The notes: generated from the letters alone by a model not told the origin. Shown: positions 25,779 through 35,292, numbered from the stretch's first letter. The stretch: 64,000 bases of DNA from Pantoea cypripedii (GCF_011395035.1 NZ_CP024768.1:124001-188000), one strand, 5' to 3'. Numbers and translations are program-made.

Positions 25779-27941
25779 ATGGACGTTTCTGATCTGCTTA
25801 ACGGCTTAAATGACAAACAGCGCGAGGCGGTCGCCGCGCCGCGCAGCAACCTGCTGGTGCTGGCCGGAGCAGGCAGTGGCAAAACCCGTGTGCTGGTACA
25901 CCGCATTGCCTGGCTGTTATCGGTGGAGAACTGCTCGCCTTACTCGATTATGGCGGTTACCTTCACCAACAAAGCGGCTGCGGAGATGCGACATCGTATC
26001 GATCAACTGATCGGCACCAGCCAGGGCGGCATGTGGATCGGCACTTTCCACGGCCTGGCGCACCGTTTACTGCGCGCCCACCATCTTGATGCGGGGCTGC
26101 CGCAGGATTTCCAAATCCTCGATAGCGAAGATCAACTGCGTTTGCTGAAGCGCCTGATCAAAGCGATGAACCTTGATGAGAAACAATGGCCTGCGCGTCA
26201 GGGCATGTGGTACATCAACGGCAAAAAAGATGAAGGCCTGCGTCCAAAGCATATCGAAAGCTACGGTAATCCGGTCGAGCAAACCTGGCTGCGGATTTAT
26301 CAGGCCTATCAGGAAGCCTGCGATCGCGCCGGGCTGGTGGATTTTGCCGAGCTGCTGTTGCGTGCGCATGAGCTGTGGCTGAACAAGCCGCATATCCTCA
26401 ACCATTATCGCGAGCGTTTCAGCAATGTGCTGGTGGACGAATTCCAGGATACCAACAATATCCAGTACGCGTGGATTCGTATGCTGGCGGGTGACACTGG
26501 CCGGGTGATTATTGTCGGCGATGATGACCAGTCGATCTACGGCTGGCGCGGTGCCCAGGTGGAAAACATCCAGCGCTTTTTGCAGGATTTCCCTGGTGCG
26601 GAAACCATCCGTCTGGAGCAGAACTACCGTTCCACCAACAATATCCTGAAAGCAGCTAACGCCCTGATTGCCAATAACAACGGACGACTCGGTAAAGAGT
26701 TGTGGACCGACGGCAGTGATGGCGAGCCGATTTCACTGTATTGCGCCTTTAACGAGCTGGACGAAGCACGCTTTGTCGTCAATCGCATCAAAGCCTGGCA
26801 TGAGAACGGCAACGCCCTGACTGACTGCGCAATTCTCTATCGCAGCAACGCCCAGTCGCGTGTGCTGGAGGAGGCGCTGTTGCAGGGCAGCATGCCGTAC
26901 CGGATCTACGGTGGTATGCGCTTCTTCGAACGTCAGGAAATTAAAGACGCGCTGGCTTATCTGCGTCTGATGGCGAACCGCAATGACGATGCGGCATTTG
27001 AGCGTGTGGTGAATACGCCGGTGCGTGGCGTGGGCGATCGTACCCTCGATGTGGTACGTCAGACGGCGCGTGAACAGCAGCTGACCTTATGGCAGGCGAC
27101 GCGCGAACTGCTGCAAAACAAAGTGCTGGCAGGCCGTGCCGCCTCAGCGCTGCAACGTTTCTGCGAACTGGTGGACTCGCTGGCGAGTGAAACCGCCGAA
27201 CTGCCGTTGCATGTGCAGACTGACCGGGTGATCAAAGATTCCGGTTTGTGGCTGATGTACGAGCAGGAGAAGGGTGAAAAAGGCCAGGCGCGTATCGAAA
27301 ACCTTGAGGAACTGGTAACGGCAACGCGCCAGTTCAGCTATCAGGATGAAGACGAAGATTTGATGCCGCTCCAGGCATTTCTCTCCCATGCCGCCCTGGA
27401 GGCGGGGGAAGGCCAGGCAGACAAATGGCAGGACGCGGTGCAACTGATGACGCTGCACTCCGCAAAAGGGCTGGAGTTTAGCCAGGTCTTTATCGTCGGC
27501 ATGGAAGAGGGCATGTTCCCCAGCCAGATGTCACTGGACGAAGGGGGACGCCTCGAAGAGGAGCGTCGTCTGGCCTATGTTGGCGTCACGCGTGCGATGG
27601 AAAAACTGACGCTGACCTACGCAGAAACCCGCCGTCTTTATGGTAAGGAAGTGTATCACCGCCCCTCGCGTTTCATTGGCGAGCTGCCGGAAGATTGCGT
27701 GGAAGAGGTGCGTTTGCGCGCCAGCGTCAGTCGTCCGGTCAGCCATCAGCGGATGGGAACGCCCGTGGCGAAAAACGACAGCGGCTTCGCGCTCGGCCAG
27801 CGTGTACGCCATGCCAAGTTTGGCGAAGGCACCATTATTAACCTCGAAGGCAGCGGCGAACACAGCCGTCTGCAGGTCGCTTTTCAGGGACAGGGCATCA
27901 AGTGGCTGGTGGCCGCCTATGCCCGCCTGGAAACGGTGTAG
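25779..27941 (+). CDS. uvrD: DNA helicase II (UvrD)
   Basis: SF1A 3'-5' helicase for nucleotide excision repair and mismatch repair. ATG 25779 (MDVSDLLNGLNDKQREAV) gives 720 residues as in E. coli. Walker A AGAGSGKT, motif II VDEFQDTN, motif III DDDQSIYGWRGA, motif IV NYRST and motif VI VGVTRAM are intact. The C-terminal Tudor-like region (GQRVRHAKFGEGTI) binds RNA polymerase in E. coli. Confidence 0.98.
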   Translation: MDVSDLLNGLNDKQREAVAAPRSNLLVLAGAGSGKTRVLVHRIAWLLSVENCSPYSIMAVTFTNKAAAEMRHRIDQLIGTSQGGMWIGTFHGLAHRLLRAHHLDAGLPQDFQILDSEDQLRLLKRLIKAMNLDEKQWPARQGMWYINGKKDEGLRPKHIESYGNPVEQTWLRIYQAYQEACDRAGLVDFAELLLRAHELWLNKPHILNHYRERFSNVLVDEFQDTNNIQYAWIRMLAGDTGRVIIVGDDDQSIYGWRGAQVENIQRFLQDFPGAETIRLEQNYRSTNNILKAANALIANNNGRLGKELWTDGSDGEPISLYCAFNELDEARFVVNRIKAWHENGNALTDCAILYRSNAQSRVLEEALLQGSMPYRIYGGMRFFERQEIKDALAYLRLMANRNDDAAFERVVNTPVRGVGDRTLDVVRQTAREQQLTLWQATRELLQNKVLAGRAASALQRFCELVDSLASETAELPLHVQTDRVIKDSGLWLMYEQEKGEKGQARIENLEELVTATRQFSYQDEDEDLMPLQAFLSHAALEAGEGQADKWQDAVQLMTLHSAKGLEFSQVFIVGMEEGMFPSQMSLDEGGRLEEERRLAYVGVTRAMEKLTLTYAETRRLYGKEVYHRPSRFIGELPEDCVEEVRLRASVSRPVSHQRMGTPVAKNDSGFALGQRVRHAKFGEGTIINLEGSGEHSRLQVAFQGQGIKWLVAAYARLETV

Positions 27942-27956
27942 CGCGGTTGCGCTGCC

Positions 27957-27985
27957 TTGACGACTTTTTCGTCTCAGCGTAACAT
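27957..27985 (+). promoter_or_regulatory. Candidate corA promoter
   Basis: TTGACG (27957-27962) lies 17 bp before TAACAT (27980-27985), 16 bp after the uvrD stop. Initiation near 27992 would give a leader of about 250 nt before corA, matching the long, Rho-sensitive corA leader described in Salmonella. Confidence 0.5.
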
Positions 27986-28069
27986 GCGCGCACTATTATC
28001 ATGAGAGGACAACGCCTTGGACACGCCCAGTCGATGCTGGCTCAACCCCCTGGTTCACAGGAATAACAT

Positions 28070-28099
28070 CTAAGGCTACCTCTTAGCTGGTAGCCTTAG
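28070..28099 (+). promoter_or_regulatory. Leader hairpin of corA
   Basis: An 11-bp perfect stem (CTAAGGCTACC/GGTAGCCTTAG) with an 8-base loop lies in the uvrD-corA gap. No T-tract follows, so it is a leader structure and not a terminator. The 304-bp gap holds only the corA promoter, this hairpin and two or three tiny frames. Confidence 0.6.
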
Positions 28100-28133
28100 C
28101 GGTTATCAGCGACCTCCCTCTTTTTCCCGTCGC

Positions 28134-28193
28134 ATGAGTCAGCATGAAGCGAAAGTTTCCGTGTTCAGGCTTTGCCGTGCCCGTTTAGCCTAA
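28134..28193 (+). CDS. Candidate leader peptide of corA (CorL-like), start uncertain
   Basis: A 19-codon frame (MSQHEAKVSVFRLCRARLA) ends 52 bp before corA. In another frame, ATG 28144 opens a 14-codon peptide (MKRKFPCSGFAVPV). Salmonella corA is controlled by a short leader ORF, corL, coupled to Rho-dependent termination; one of these may be its counterpart. Neither has a clear ribosome-binding site, and a third frame (28001-28066, 21 codons) is equally bare. Treat as a hypothesis. Confidence 0.3.
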   Translation: MSQHEAKVSVFRLCRARLA

Positions 28194-28245
28194 GCCAGAC
28201 GGTTCACAGCCTTGTCCCATAAAGTCTGCAATGGGGAGTATTGCT

Positions 28246-29199
28246 ATGCTGAGCGCATTTAAACTGGATCGCAGCCGTCTGACGCGCCTCGAACTGGATG
28301 ACAAAAACGACAAACTCAACACGTCAGTGTGGGTCGACCTGATCGAACCGGATGAAGGTGAACGTGATCTGGTCCAAAGCGAGCTGGGTCAAAGCCTGGC
28401 GACACGGCCAGAACTGGAAGACATCGAAGCCTCGGCGCGTTTTTTTGAAGATGAAGACGGTCTGCACATCCACTCGTTCTTCTTTTTTGAAGATGCCGAA
28501 GATCATGCCGGTAACTCGACGGTGGCGTTTACCATTCGTGAAGATCGCCTGTATACCCTGCGCGAGCGCGAACTGCCGGCATTCCGTCTGTATCGTATGC
28601 GCGCACGTAATCAGACGCTGATCGACGGTAACGCCTTCGAACTGTTTCTCGACCTGTTTGAGACCAAAATCGAACAGCTGGCGGATGAGATCGAGAACAT
28701 TTATAGCGCGCTGGAAAAACTCAGCCGCGTGATTATGGAAGGGCAGCAGGGCGAAGAGTATGACCTGGCGCTGTCACGCCTTGCGGAGCTGGAAGATATC
28801 GGCTGGAAGGTGCGTTTGTGTCTGATGGATACCCAGCGCGCGCTTAACTTCCTGGTACGAAAAGCCCGTCTGCCTGCCAACCAGCTGGAGCAGGCACGCG
28901 AAATCCTGCGCGATATCGAGTCTCTGCTGCCGCACAACGAATCGCTGTTCCAGAAGGTTAACTTCCTGATGCAGGCGGCGATGGGTTTTATCAACATCGA
29001 GCAGAACCGCATCATCAAAATCTTCTCGGTGGTGTCGGTGGTGTTCCTGCCGCCCACGCTGGTGGCGTCCAGTTACGGGATGAACTTCGAGTTTATGCCG
29101 GAACTGAAATGGAGCTTCGGCTACCCGGCAGCGATTGGATTGATGATCCTCGCGGGGCTTGCGCCTTATCTCTATTTCAAACGCAAAAACTGGTTGTAA
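28246..29199 (+). CDS. corA: Magnesium/cobalt transporter CorA
   Basis: Homopentameric inner-membrane Mg2+ channel, also passing Co2+ and Ni2+. ATG 28246 (MLSAFKLDRSRLTRLELDD), 7 bases after GGGGAG, is chosen over the in-frame ATG 28231. 317 residues (316 in E. coli). A long acidic cytoplasmic domain is followed by the pore helix ending in the signature YGMNFEFMPE (GMN motif) and a last helix with the basic tail YFKRKNWL. Confidence 0.97.
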   Translation: MLSAFKLDRSRLTRLELDDKNDKLNTSVWVDLIEPDEGERDLVQSELGQSLATRPELEDIEASARFFEDEDGLHIHSFFFFEDAEDHAGNSTVAFTIREDRLYTLRERELPAFRLYRMRARNQTLIDGNAFELFLDLFETKIEQLADEIENIYSALEKLSRVIMEGQQGEEYDLALSRLAELEDIGWKVRLCLMDTQRALNFLVRKARLPANQLEQAREILRDIESLLPHNESLFQKVNFLMQAAMGFINIEQNRIIKIFSVVSVVFLPPTLVASSYGMNFEFMPELKWSFGYPAAIGLMILAGLAPYLYFKRKNWL

Positions 29200-29298
29200 C
29201 AATTGGCGGGCCGTCGCGGCGGCCCGTAAAACTGGCGCGTTATCACATTTCTGCGTAATCTGTTTCCTCATTTTTATTAACATTTACTCTTCCACCCT

Positions 29299-30351
29299 AT
29301 GGCGCGTCTCTCTTTGCGACAGCAGTGGACCATTCTGCTGATTGCCTCTCTGATTCTGGGAATTATCTTCCAGTTGTTTCACCTGCCTGCGGCGTTGCTG
29401 CTCGGTCCGATGATTGTCGGCACCGTGATGGGGCTGTCGGGTGCGGCGGTGCGGATCGATAAACGCTTTTTTGTGCTGGCTCAGGCGGTTCTCGGTTGCA
29501 TGATTGGGCAAACGTTATCGCCAGCCATTTTGCCGCCACTGTTGCAGGACTGGCCAGTGGTGATAGCGGTGCTGGCGCTGACGCTGGCTGCCAGCGGGCT
29601 GTCAGGTTTTCTGCTGGTCCGCTTCAGCAATCTGCCCGGACCCACCGGTGCCTGGGGATCGTCACCCGGCGGTGCGTCGGCCATGGTGGCGATGGCCGGA
29701 GATTTTGGCGCAGACGTGCGGCTGGTGGCCTTTATGCAGTACCTGCGCGTGCTATTTGTCGCGACGGCAGCGGCGGTAGTGGCGCGTATCGGTCTGGGTA
29801 ACGGCGGCGGCAGCGCCGAACTGGTGTGGTTTCCGCCGTTGCAAAGCAGTTTTATCCTGACGCTGGTGGTGATGGTCGGCGGGGCCTGGCTGGGGCAAAA
29901 ACTGCGAATTCCGTCTGGCGCACTGTTATTACCGGCGTTGATCGGGGCCACTTTACAGGGAACGGGTGTGGCGACCCTACAGGTGCCGGAATGGCTGCTG
30001 GCACTGGCTTATGCGTTGATAGGCTGGAGCGTCGGGCTGCGGTTTACCCGTCCTATCTTCCTGCTGGCGCTGCGCACCCTGCCGCAAATGGTGGTATCGA
30101 TCATTGGCCTGATGCTGCTGTGCGGCGGGCTGGCCTGGATGCTGACGCATGTACTGCATGTGGATCTGATGACGGCTTACCTGGCAACCAGCCCTGGCGG
30201 GCTGGATACCGTAGCGATTATTGCGGCGGGCAGCCGGGTCGATATTGCTTTTGTCATGGCGTTACAGACCTTACGCCTGTTCACCATTCTGCTCACCGGC
30301 CCGGCACTGGCGCGTTTTATCTCACGCTATGCGCACGCGCGTGCGAGCTGA
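29299..30351 (+). CDS. AbrB-family inner-membrane protein
   Basis: 350-residue polytopic protein of the AbrB/PF05145 family, often mislabelled as a transcriptional regulator; function unknown to me, transporter-like by shape. About 10 hydrophobic helices form two related halves, each with a GPMIVG or SGALLLPALIG entry and a SPGG motif: GSSPGGASAMVAMAG then, near the end, TSPGGLDTVAIIAAG followed by MALQTLRLF. The ATG has no obvious ribosome-binding site. It takes the place of yigF/yigG of E. coli, and its 3' end overlaps convergent rarD by 30 bp. Confidence 0.85.
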   Translation: MARLSLRQQWTILLIASLILGIIFQLFHLPAALLLGPMIVGTVMGLSGAAVRIDKRFFVLAQAVLGCMIGQTLSPAILPPLLQDWPVVIAVLALTLAASGLSGFLLVRFSNLPGPTGAWGSSPGGASAMVAMAGDFGADVRLVAFMQYLRVLFVATAAAVVARIGLGNGGGSAELVWFPPLQSSFILTLVVMVGGAWLGQKLRIPSGALLLPALIGATLQGTGVATLQVPEWLLALAYALIGWSVGLRFTRPIFLLALRTLPQMVVSIIGLMLLCGGLAWMLTHVLHVDLMTAYLATSPGGLDTVAIIAAGSRVDIAFVMALQTLRLFTILLTGPALARFISRYAHARAS

Positions 30352-31221
30352 AGTGACAACCGCATCGAGGATAAAAATGGCGAGGGCCAGCCAGATAAAG
30401 CCAAAGGTTACCAGCTTATCGGGCGTGACGGTCTCGCCATAAAATCCCACGGCCAGCAGGAACATCAGCGTCGGGCCGATATACTGGAAAAAGCCGACCG
30501 TTGATAAACGCAGGCGTGTACAGGCGGCGGCAAACAGCATCAGCGGAACGGTGGTGACGATACCCGCGGCGACCAGCTTCAGATTGAGGCTCATCGGGTT
30601 GGCGCTCAGATGGCTGGTGGCACTGTCGGCAAAACCAAACAGATAGATTGCCGCCAGCGGGAACAGCCACAGCGTCTCAATCAACATGCCACTCTGGGCA
30701 TCCACCTGAATTTTCTTACGCATCAGGCCGTAGAAGGCAAAGCTCAACGCCAGGCCCAGCGCGATAACCGGTACTGAGCCAAATTGCCACAGCTGCACCA
30801 GCACGCCTGTGGTGGCGAGGAACACCGCCAGCCATTGCAGACGACGAAAGCGCTCACGCATAAACAGCATCCCCATCACCACATTAAGCAGCGGGCTAAT
30901 GAAGTAACCCAGGCTGGCTTCCAGGATGTGCTGATTATTTACCGCCCAGATGTACAGCAGCCAGTTGCCACCGATGGTCACGGCAGTCAGCGCCAGCAAC
31001 AGGATTTTCTTCGGCTGACGTAACACGCTGCACACCTGATTCCAGTTGCGGCTCAGGGTAATCAACAACAGCATAAACAACGCTGACCAGATAACGCGGT
31101 GCGTCATGATTTCCAGCGGGGGAACCACTTTCACCAGCTTAAAGTAGGCGGGAGCGATGCCCCAGAGAAAGTAGGCTCCGAGCGCATAGCCAATGCCCTG
31201 GCGCGTTTGTTGCGTATCCAT
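30322..31221 (-). CDS. rarD: Permease RarD (EamA/DMT superfamily)
   Basis: Inner-membrane transporter of the drug/metabolite superfamily, RarD subfamily, named for a chloramphenicol-sensitivity phenotype; natural substrate unknown. ATG 31221 (MDTQQTRQGIGYAL) is favoured over the ATG one codon upstream by its spacing to GGAAG. 299 residues, ten helices, with conserved GIAPAYFKL, GGNWLLYIWAVN and GFFQYIGPTLMFLLA. It lies 43 bp after yigI on the same strand, probably co-transcribed. Confidence 0.94.
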   Translation of the reverse strand: MDTQQTRQGIGYALGAYFLWGIAPAYFKLVKVVPPLEIMTHRVIWSALFMLLLITLSRNWNQVCSVLRQPKKILLLALTAVTIGGNWLLYIWAVNNQHILEASLGYFISPLLNVVMGMLFMRERFRRLQWLAVFLATTGVLVQLWQFGSVPVIALGLALSFAFYGLMRKKIQVDAQSGMLIETLWLFPLAAIYLFGFADSATSHLSANPMSLNLKLVAAGIVTTVPLMLFAAACTRLRLSTVGFFQYIGPTLMFLLAVGFYGETVTPDKLVTFGFIWLALAIFILDAVVTSARTRVRIA

Positions 31222-31264
31222 CATTTCTTCCAGAAAAACGGCGATTCTCGCACGTCGTGGGTGA

Positions 31265-31735
31265 TTAACCAATCAGGTAAGTTGCGGTCGCCGTGGCGAT
31301 ATAATCGCCCTGCTGGTTATGCAGTTCCACACGCGCCACCGCCACTTTGTTACCGGCGCGCAGCAGGCTGCTGGTGGCGACAAAGCGCTCGCCGCGTCCC
31401 GGACGCAGATAATCGACGCGCATATCGATAGTCCCCATCCGCGACAGCCGCTGACGCAGCTCCTCTTCGCTGATACTTTCCTGACGCGTCAGTGAGTGGC
31501 TGACACACACCAGCCCGGCCGCCACATCCAGCACCGAGGCGATCACCCCGCCGTGCAAAATACTTTGTGCCGCATTGCCTACCAGCATGGTTTTATTGGC
31601 AAAACCCAGTTCAGCGTACTCAGGCTCCAGCCGATCCAGCTCCAGCCCGAGCGCCTGATTAAACGGCATATGATAAACAAAAATTTCGCCAATCAGACGG
31701 CGTGCTTCCTGCGGTGTCAGCATGGGTGATGACAT
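31265..31735 (-). CDS. yigI: YigI, hotdog-fold thioesterase
   Basis: PaaI-type hotdog thioesterase; the E. coli protein hydrolyses acyl-CoAs, preferring medium-chain. ATG 31735 (MSSPMLTPQEARRL) with GAAGG 8 bases upstream; 156 residues (155 in E. coli). The catalytic-site motif is AQSILHGGVIASVLDVAAG. Divergent from pldA. Confidence 0.92.
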   Translation of the reverse strand: MSSPMLTPQEARRLIGEIFVYHMPFNQALGLELDRLEPEYAELGFANKTMLVGNAAQSILHGGVIASVLDVAAGLVCVSHSLTRQESISEEELRQRLSRMGTIDMRVDYLRPGRGERFVATSSLLRAGNKVAVARVELHNQQGDYIATATATYLIG

Positions 31736-31925
31736 GGTGATGGCCTTCAAATGTTCCCGCGTGGGGCGATAGATGTTAATGAGTTGTGTATATTATGCCG
31801 CGTTCGGGCGGCTTTCCAGTTTCAGAAATCGTCACTCATCAGCGCGTCAGTTTGTGTGTAGAATGACCTGCTTTTTTAAACCGTTACTTAACGATTTTGC
31901 TATGCAGAGCCCACTGGAGAATTTT

Positions 31926-32804
31926 ATGCGTAAGCATCGCGCCTTGCTGGCTTCGGCCCTGTTACTTCCTGCTTTGGCGCAGGCTGATGAAGCCACGGTT
32001 AAAGAGGTTCACGACGCACCAGCGGTAAAGGGCAGTATTATTGCCAACCTGCTGGAGAAACACGATAACCCATTCGTGCTTTATCCTTACGAAAACAACT
32101 ATCTGCTCTATACCTACACCAGCGACATGAATAAAGAGGCCATCTCTTCATACAACTGGGCAGACAAAGCGAAAAAAGATGAAGTAAAATTCCAGCTCAG
32201 TCTGGCCTTTCCGTTGTGGCGCGGTATTCTGGGCGACAATTCGGTACTGGCGGCCTCCTATACGCAACGTTCCTGGTGGCAGCTATCCAACCGTGGTGCG
32301 TCATCACCGTTCCGTGAAACCAACTATGAGCCGCAGATTTTCCTCGGCTGGGCCACGGATTACACCCTGGGTGGCTGGACATTGCGTGATGTGGAGATGG
32401 GTCTGAACCATCAGTCGAATGGTCGCAGCGATCCGACCTCACGCAGCTGGAACCGTGTGTATGCACGCCTGATGGCGGAGAATGGCAATTTCCTCGCTGA
32501 GATCAAACCCTGGTATCGTATCCCGGAAAGCGCCAGCAATGACGACAACCCGGACATCACCAAATATATGGGCTACTACCGCGCGAAGTTCGGCTATATG
32601 CTGGGCGACAGCATCTTTAGCGTGGAAGGCAATTACAACTGGAACAGTGGCTACGGCGGCGCAACCTTCGCCTGGAGCTACCCGATCAGCGAGCATGTGC
32701 GTTTTTACACCCAGCTGTTTAGCGGCTATGGTGAATCGCTCATTGACTACAACCACCGCCAGACGCGCGTGGGTGTCGGCGTGACGCTCAACGATCTGTT
32801 CTGA
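31926..32804 (+). CDS. pldA: Outer-membrane phospholipase A
   Basis: Calcium-dependent 12-stranded beta-barrel lipase that removes phospholipids mislocalised to the outer leaflet. ATG 31926 is preceded by GGAGA and gives a signal peptide (MRKHRALLASALLLPALAQA, cleaved before DEATVKE). 292 residues. The His/Ser pair and the Asn of the active site lie in NHQSNGRSDPTSRSWNR. It ends in an aromatic barrel signature (VTLNDLF). Confidence 0.96.
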   Translation: MRKHRALLASALLLPALAQADEATVKEVHDAPAVKGSIIANLLEKHDNPFVLYPYENNYLLYTYTSDMNKEAISSYNWADKAKKDEVKFQLSLAFPLWRGILGDNSVLAASYTQRSWWQLSNRGASSPFRETNYEPQIFLGWATDYTLGGWTLRDVEMGLNHQSNGRSDPTSRSWNRVYARLMAENGNFLAEIKPWYRIPESASNDDNPDITKYMGYYRAKFGYMLGDSIFSVEGNYNWNSGYGGATFAWSYPISEHVRFYTQLFSGYGESLIDYNHRQTRVGVGVTLNDLF

Positions 32805-32826
32805 TAAGCAAAAAAACAGGATTACC

Positions 32827-34650
32827 GTGGCAACATCGGCAGTGCTCAATCAGGAAACGCTGGCGCAGCAGGTATTACAGGATACCTTCGGCTACCAGCA
32901 ATTTCGTCCCGGTCAGCAAACCATTATCGAAACGGCGCTGGCAGGGCGCGATTGCCTGGTGGTTATGCCCACCGGTGGTGGCAAATCGCTGTGTTATCAA
33001 ATCCCGGCACTGGTGCGCGAGGGGTTAACCCTGGTGGTATCGCCGCTGATCTCGCTGATGAAAGATCAGGTGGATCAACTGCTGGCAAACGGCGTGGCGG
33101 CAGCCTGTCTCAACTCGACGCAGACGCGTGAGCAACAGCTGCAGGTGTTTGCCGATTGTCGCACCGGCCGTCTGAAGCTGCTCTATATCGCGCCTGAACG
33201 CCTGATGATGGATAACTTCCTCGACAGCCTGCAGCACTGGAACCCGGTGATGCTGGCGGTGGATGAAGCGCACTGCATCTCGCAATGGGGCCACGATTTC
33301 CGTCCGGAATATGGTGCGCTGGGCCAGTTACGCCAGCGCTTCCCGGACCTGCCAGTGATGGCCCTGACGGCCACTGCAGATGAAACCACGCGTAATGACA
33401 TCGCGCATCTGTTGCAGATGGACGATCCGCTGATTCAAATCAGCAGCTTCGATCGCCCCAACATCCGCTACACGCTGGTGGAGAAATTTAAGCCCACCGA
33501 GCAGCTGCTGCGTTACGTGCAGGATCAGCGGGGTAAAAGCGGCATTATCTACTGCAACAGCCGCGCCAAAGTGGAAGACACGGCGGCACGTCTGCAAAGT
33601 CGTGGTCTGAGCGTGGGGGCTTACCATGCCGGTATCGACAGCGCCCAGCGCGCGCGCGTGCAGGAAGCGTTTCAGCGCGATGATCTGCAAATTGTCGTGG
33701 CTACCGTGGCGTTTGGGATGGGGATCAACAAACCCAACGTGCGTTTTGTGGTGCACTTTGATATCCCGCGTAATATCGAATCCTACTATCAGGAAACCGG
33801 TCGAGCCGGGCGTGATGGCCTGCCGGCAGAAGCGATGATGCTGTACGATCCGGCGGATATGGCATGGCTGCGTAAATGCCTGGAAGAGAAAGCGCCGGGT
33901 CCGTTGCAGGATATTGAGCGTCATAAACTTAATGCCATGGGCGCGTTTGCCGAAGCGCAAACCTGCCGCCGTCTGGTGCTGCTCAACTACTTTGGCGAGG
34001 GACGCCAGCAGCAGTGCGACAACTGCGATATCTGCCTCGATCCACCGCGACGCTACGATGGCCTGGTGGAAGCACAGAAAGCGCTTTCCGGCATTTATCG
34101 TACAGGGCAACGCTTTGGTATGGGCTATATTGTCGAAGTTTTGCGCGGTGCCAGTAACCAGCGTATTCGCGACAATGGTCACGATAAACTGCCGGTGTAT
34201 GGCATTGGTCGCGATCAAAGCACGGAACATTGGGTCAGTGTGCTGCGTCAGCTGATTCACCTCGGCATGGTCACGCAAAATATCGCCATGCACTCCGCTT
34301 TACAGCTCACCGAAGCGGCGCGTCCGGTATTACGTGCCGAAGTACCGCTGATGCTGGCGGTGCCGCGTACGGTGACGGTGAAAACGCGCAGCAGCTCACC
34401 GAAGGTGTACGGCGGCAATTACGATCGCAAGCTGTTTGCTAAGCTGCGCAAGTTGCGTAAAGCGATAGCCGACGAAGAGAATATCCCGCCTTACGTGGTG
34501 TTTAACGATGCCACGTTGATTGAAATGGCAGAACAAATGCCGGTGAGCGCATCAGAAATGCTGAGCGTGAACGGTGTCGGTCATCGCAAGCTGGAGCGCT
34601 TTGGTAAGCCGTTCCTGGTGATGATCAAAGAACATCTTGATGAAGAGTAA
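32827..34650 (+). CDS. recQ: ATP-dependent DNA helicase RecQ
   Basis: 3'-5' SF2 helicase of the RecF pathway. GTG 32827 is the start (AGGA nearby); 607 residues (609 in E. coli). Walker A MPTGGGKS, DEAH-type motif VDEAHCIS, motif VI QETGRAGRDG, a zinc cluster TCRRLVLLNYFGEGR..CDNCDIC, the winged-helix RQC region and a C-terminal HRDC domain. It sits 22 bp after pldA and 11 bp before rhtC. Confidence 0.97.
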   Translation: MATSAVLNQETLAQQVLQDTFGYQQFRPGQQTIIETALAGRDCLVVMPTGGGKSLCYQIPALVREGLTLVVSPLISLMKDQVDQLLANGVAAACLNSTQTREQQLQVFADCRTGRLKLLYIAPERLMMDNFLDSLQHWNPVMLAVDEAHCISQWGHDFRPEYGALGQLRQRFPDLPVMALTATADETTRNDIAHLLQMDDPLIQISSFDRPNIRYTLVEKFKPTEQLLRYVQDQRGKSGIIYCNSRAKVEDTAARLQSRGLSVGAYHAGIDSAQRARVQEAFQRDDLQIVVATVAFGMGINKPNVRFVVHFDIPRNIESYYQETGRAGRDGLPAEAMMLYDPADMAWLRKCLEEKAPGPLQDIERHKLNAMGAFAEAQTCRRLVLLNYFGEGRQQQCDNCDICLDPPRRYDGLVEAQKALSGIYRTGQRFGMGYIVEVLRGASNQRIRDNGHDKLPVYGIGRDQSTEHWVSVLRQLIHLGMVTQNIAMHSALQLTEAARPVLRAEVPLMLAVPRTVTVKTRSSSPKVYGGNYDRKLFAKLRKLRKAIADEENIPPYVVFNDATLIEMAEQMPVSASEMLSVNGVGHRKLERFGKPFLVMIKEHLDEE

Positions 34651-34661
34651 AGGAAAAAACC

Positions 34662-35285
34662 ATGTTGATGTTATTCGCTACCGTCGCGCTGGTGCATCTG
34701 GTGGCGCTGATGAGCCCAGGCCCGGATTTCTTTTTTGTTTCACAGACGGCGGCCAGCCGTTCGCGCAAAGAAGCGATGATGGGGGTGTTGGGCATCACGC
34801 TGGGCATCGTGATTTGGGCCGGTGTGGCGCTGATGGGGCTGCATCTGATCCTGGAAAAAATGGCGTGGCTGCATCAGATCATCATGGTTGGTGGTGGTCT
34901 CTATCTGTTGTGGATGGGCTGGCAACTGATGCGCTCGGCGCGCCAGCGTCATAAGCAACCCCAGGTGGAGGCACCGGTGGTGGAGCTGCCCAAACGTGGC
35001 ATGAGCTTCCTGAAGGGATTCCTGACCAACCTCTCCAACCCGAAAGCGATCATCTACTTCGGCAGCGTGTTCTCACTGTTTGTGGGCAACGACATCGGTG
35101 CGATTGAGCGCTGGGGCCTGTTCCTGCTGATTGTCGGTGAAACCTTTGCCTGGTTTACCGTGGTGGCCGCAATTTTTGCACTGCCGTGGATGCGTGATAA
35201 ATATCAGCGTCTGGCGAAGTGGGTCGATGGGATGGCGGGCGTGCTGTTTGCCGGGTTTGGTATCCACCTGATTATTTCGCGTTAA
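34662..35285 (+). CDS. rhtC: Threonine efflux protein RhtC
   Basis: LysE/RhtB-family inner-membrane exporter of threonine. 207 residues, six helices, with MSPGPDFFFVSQTA near the N-terminus and LTNLSNPKAIIYF at the start of the second half. AAAGGAA precedes the ATG and overlaps the end of recQ. E. coli RhtC has 206 residues. Confidence 0.95.
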   Translation: MLMLFATVALVHLVALMSPGPDFFFVSQTAASRSRKEAMMGVLGITLGIVIWAGVALMGLHLILEKMAWLHQIIMVGGGLYLLWMGWQLMRSARQRHKQPQVEAPVVELPKRGMSFLKGFLTNLSNPKAIIYFGSVFSLFVGNDIGAIERWGLFLLIVGETFAWFTVVAAIFALPWMRDKYQRLAKWVDGMAGVLFAGFGIHLIISR

Positions 35286-35292
35286 CCATTCA

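Noticed and set aside
28001..28066. 21-codon frame MRGQRLGHAQSMLAQPPGSQE in the corA leader
   Set aside because: No ribosome-binding site, and it sits upstream of the leader hairpin, far from corA; kept only as a remark in the corA leader entries.
29207..29226. Terminator after corA (CGGGCCG/CGGCCCG hairpin)
   Set aside because: The stem is good, but no T-tract follows on either strand, so I could not support a terminator.
29496..30356. Two plus-strand frames in another phase within the AbrB-family gene
   Set aside because: The hydrophobic frame with SPGG motifs is the real one; the others are Gly/Arg-rich by-products of GC-rich codons.
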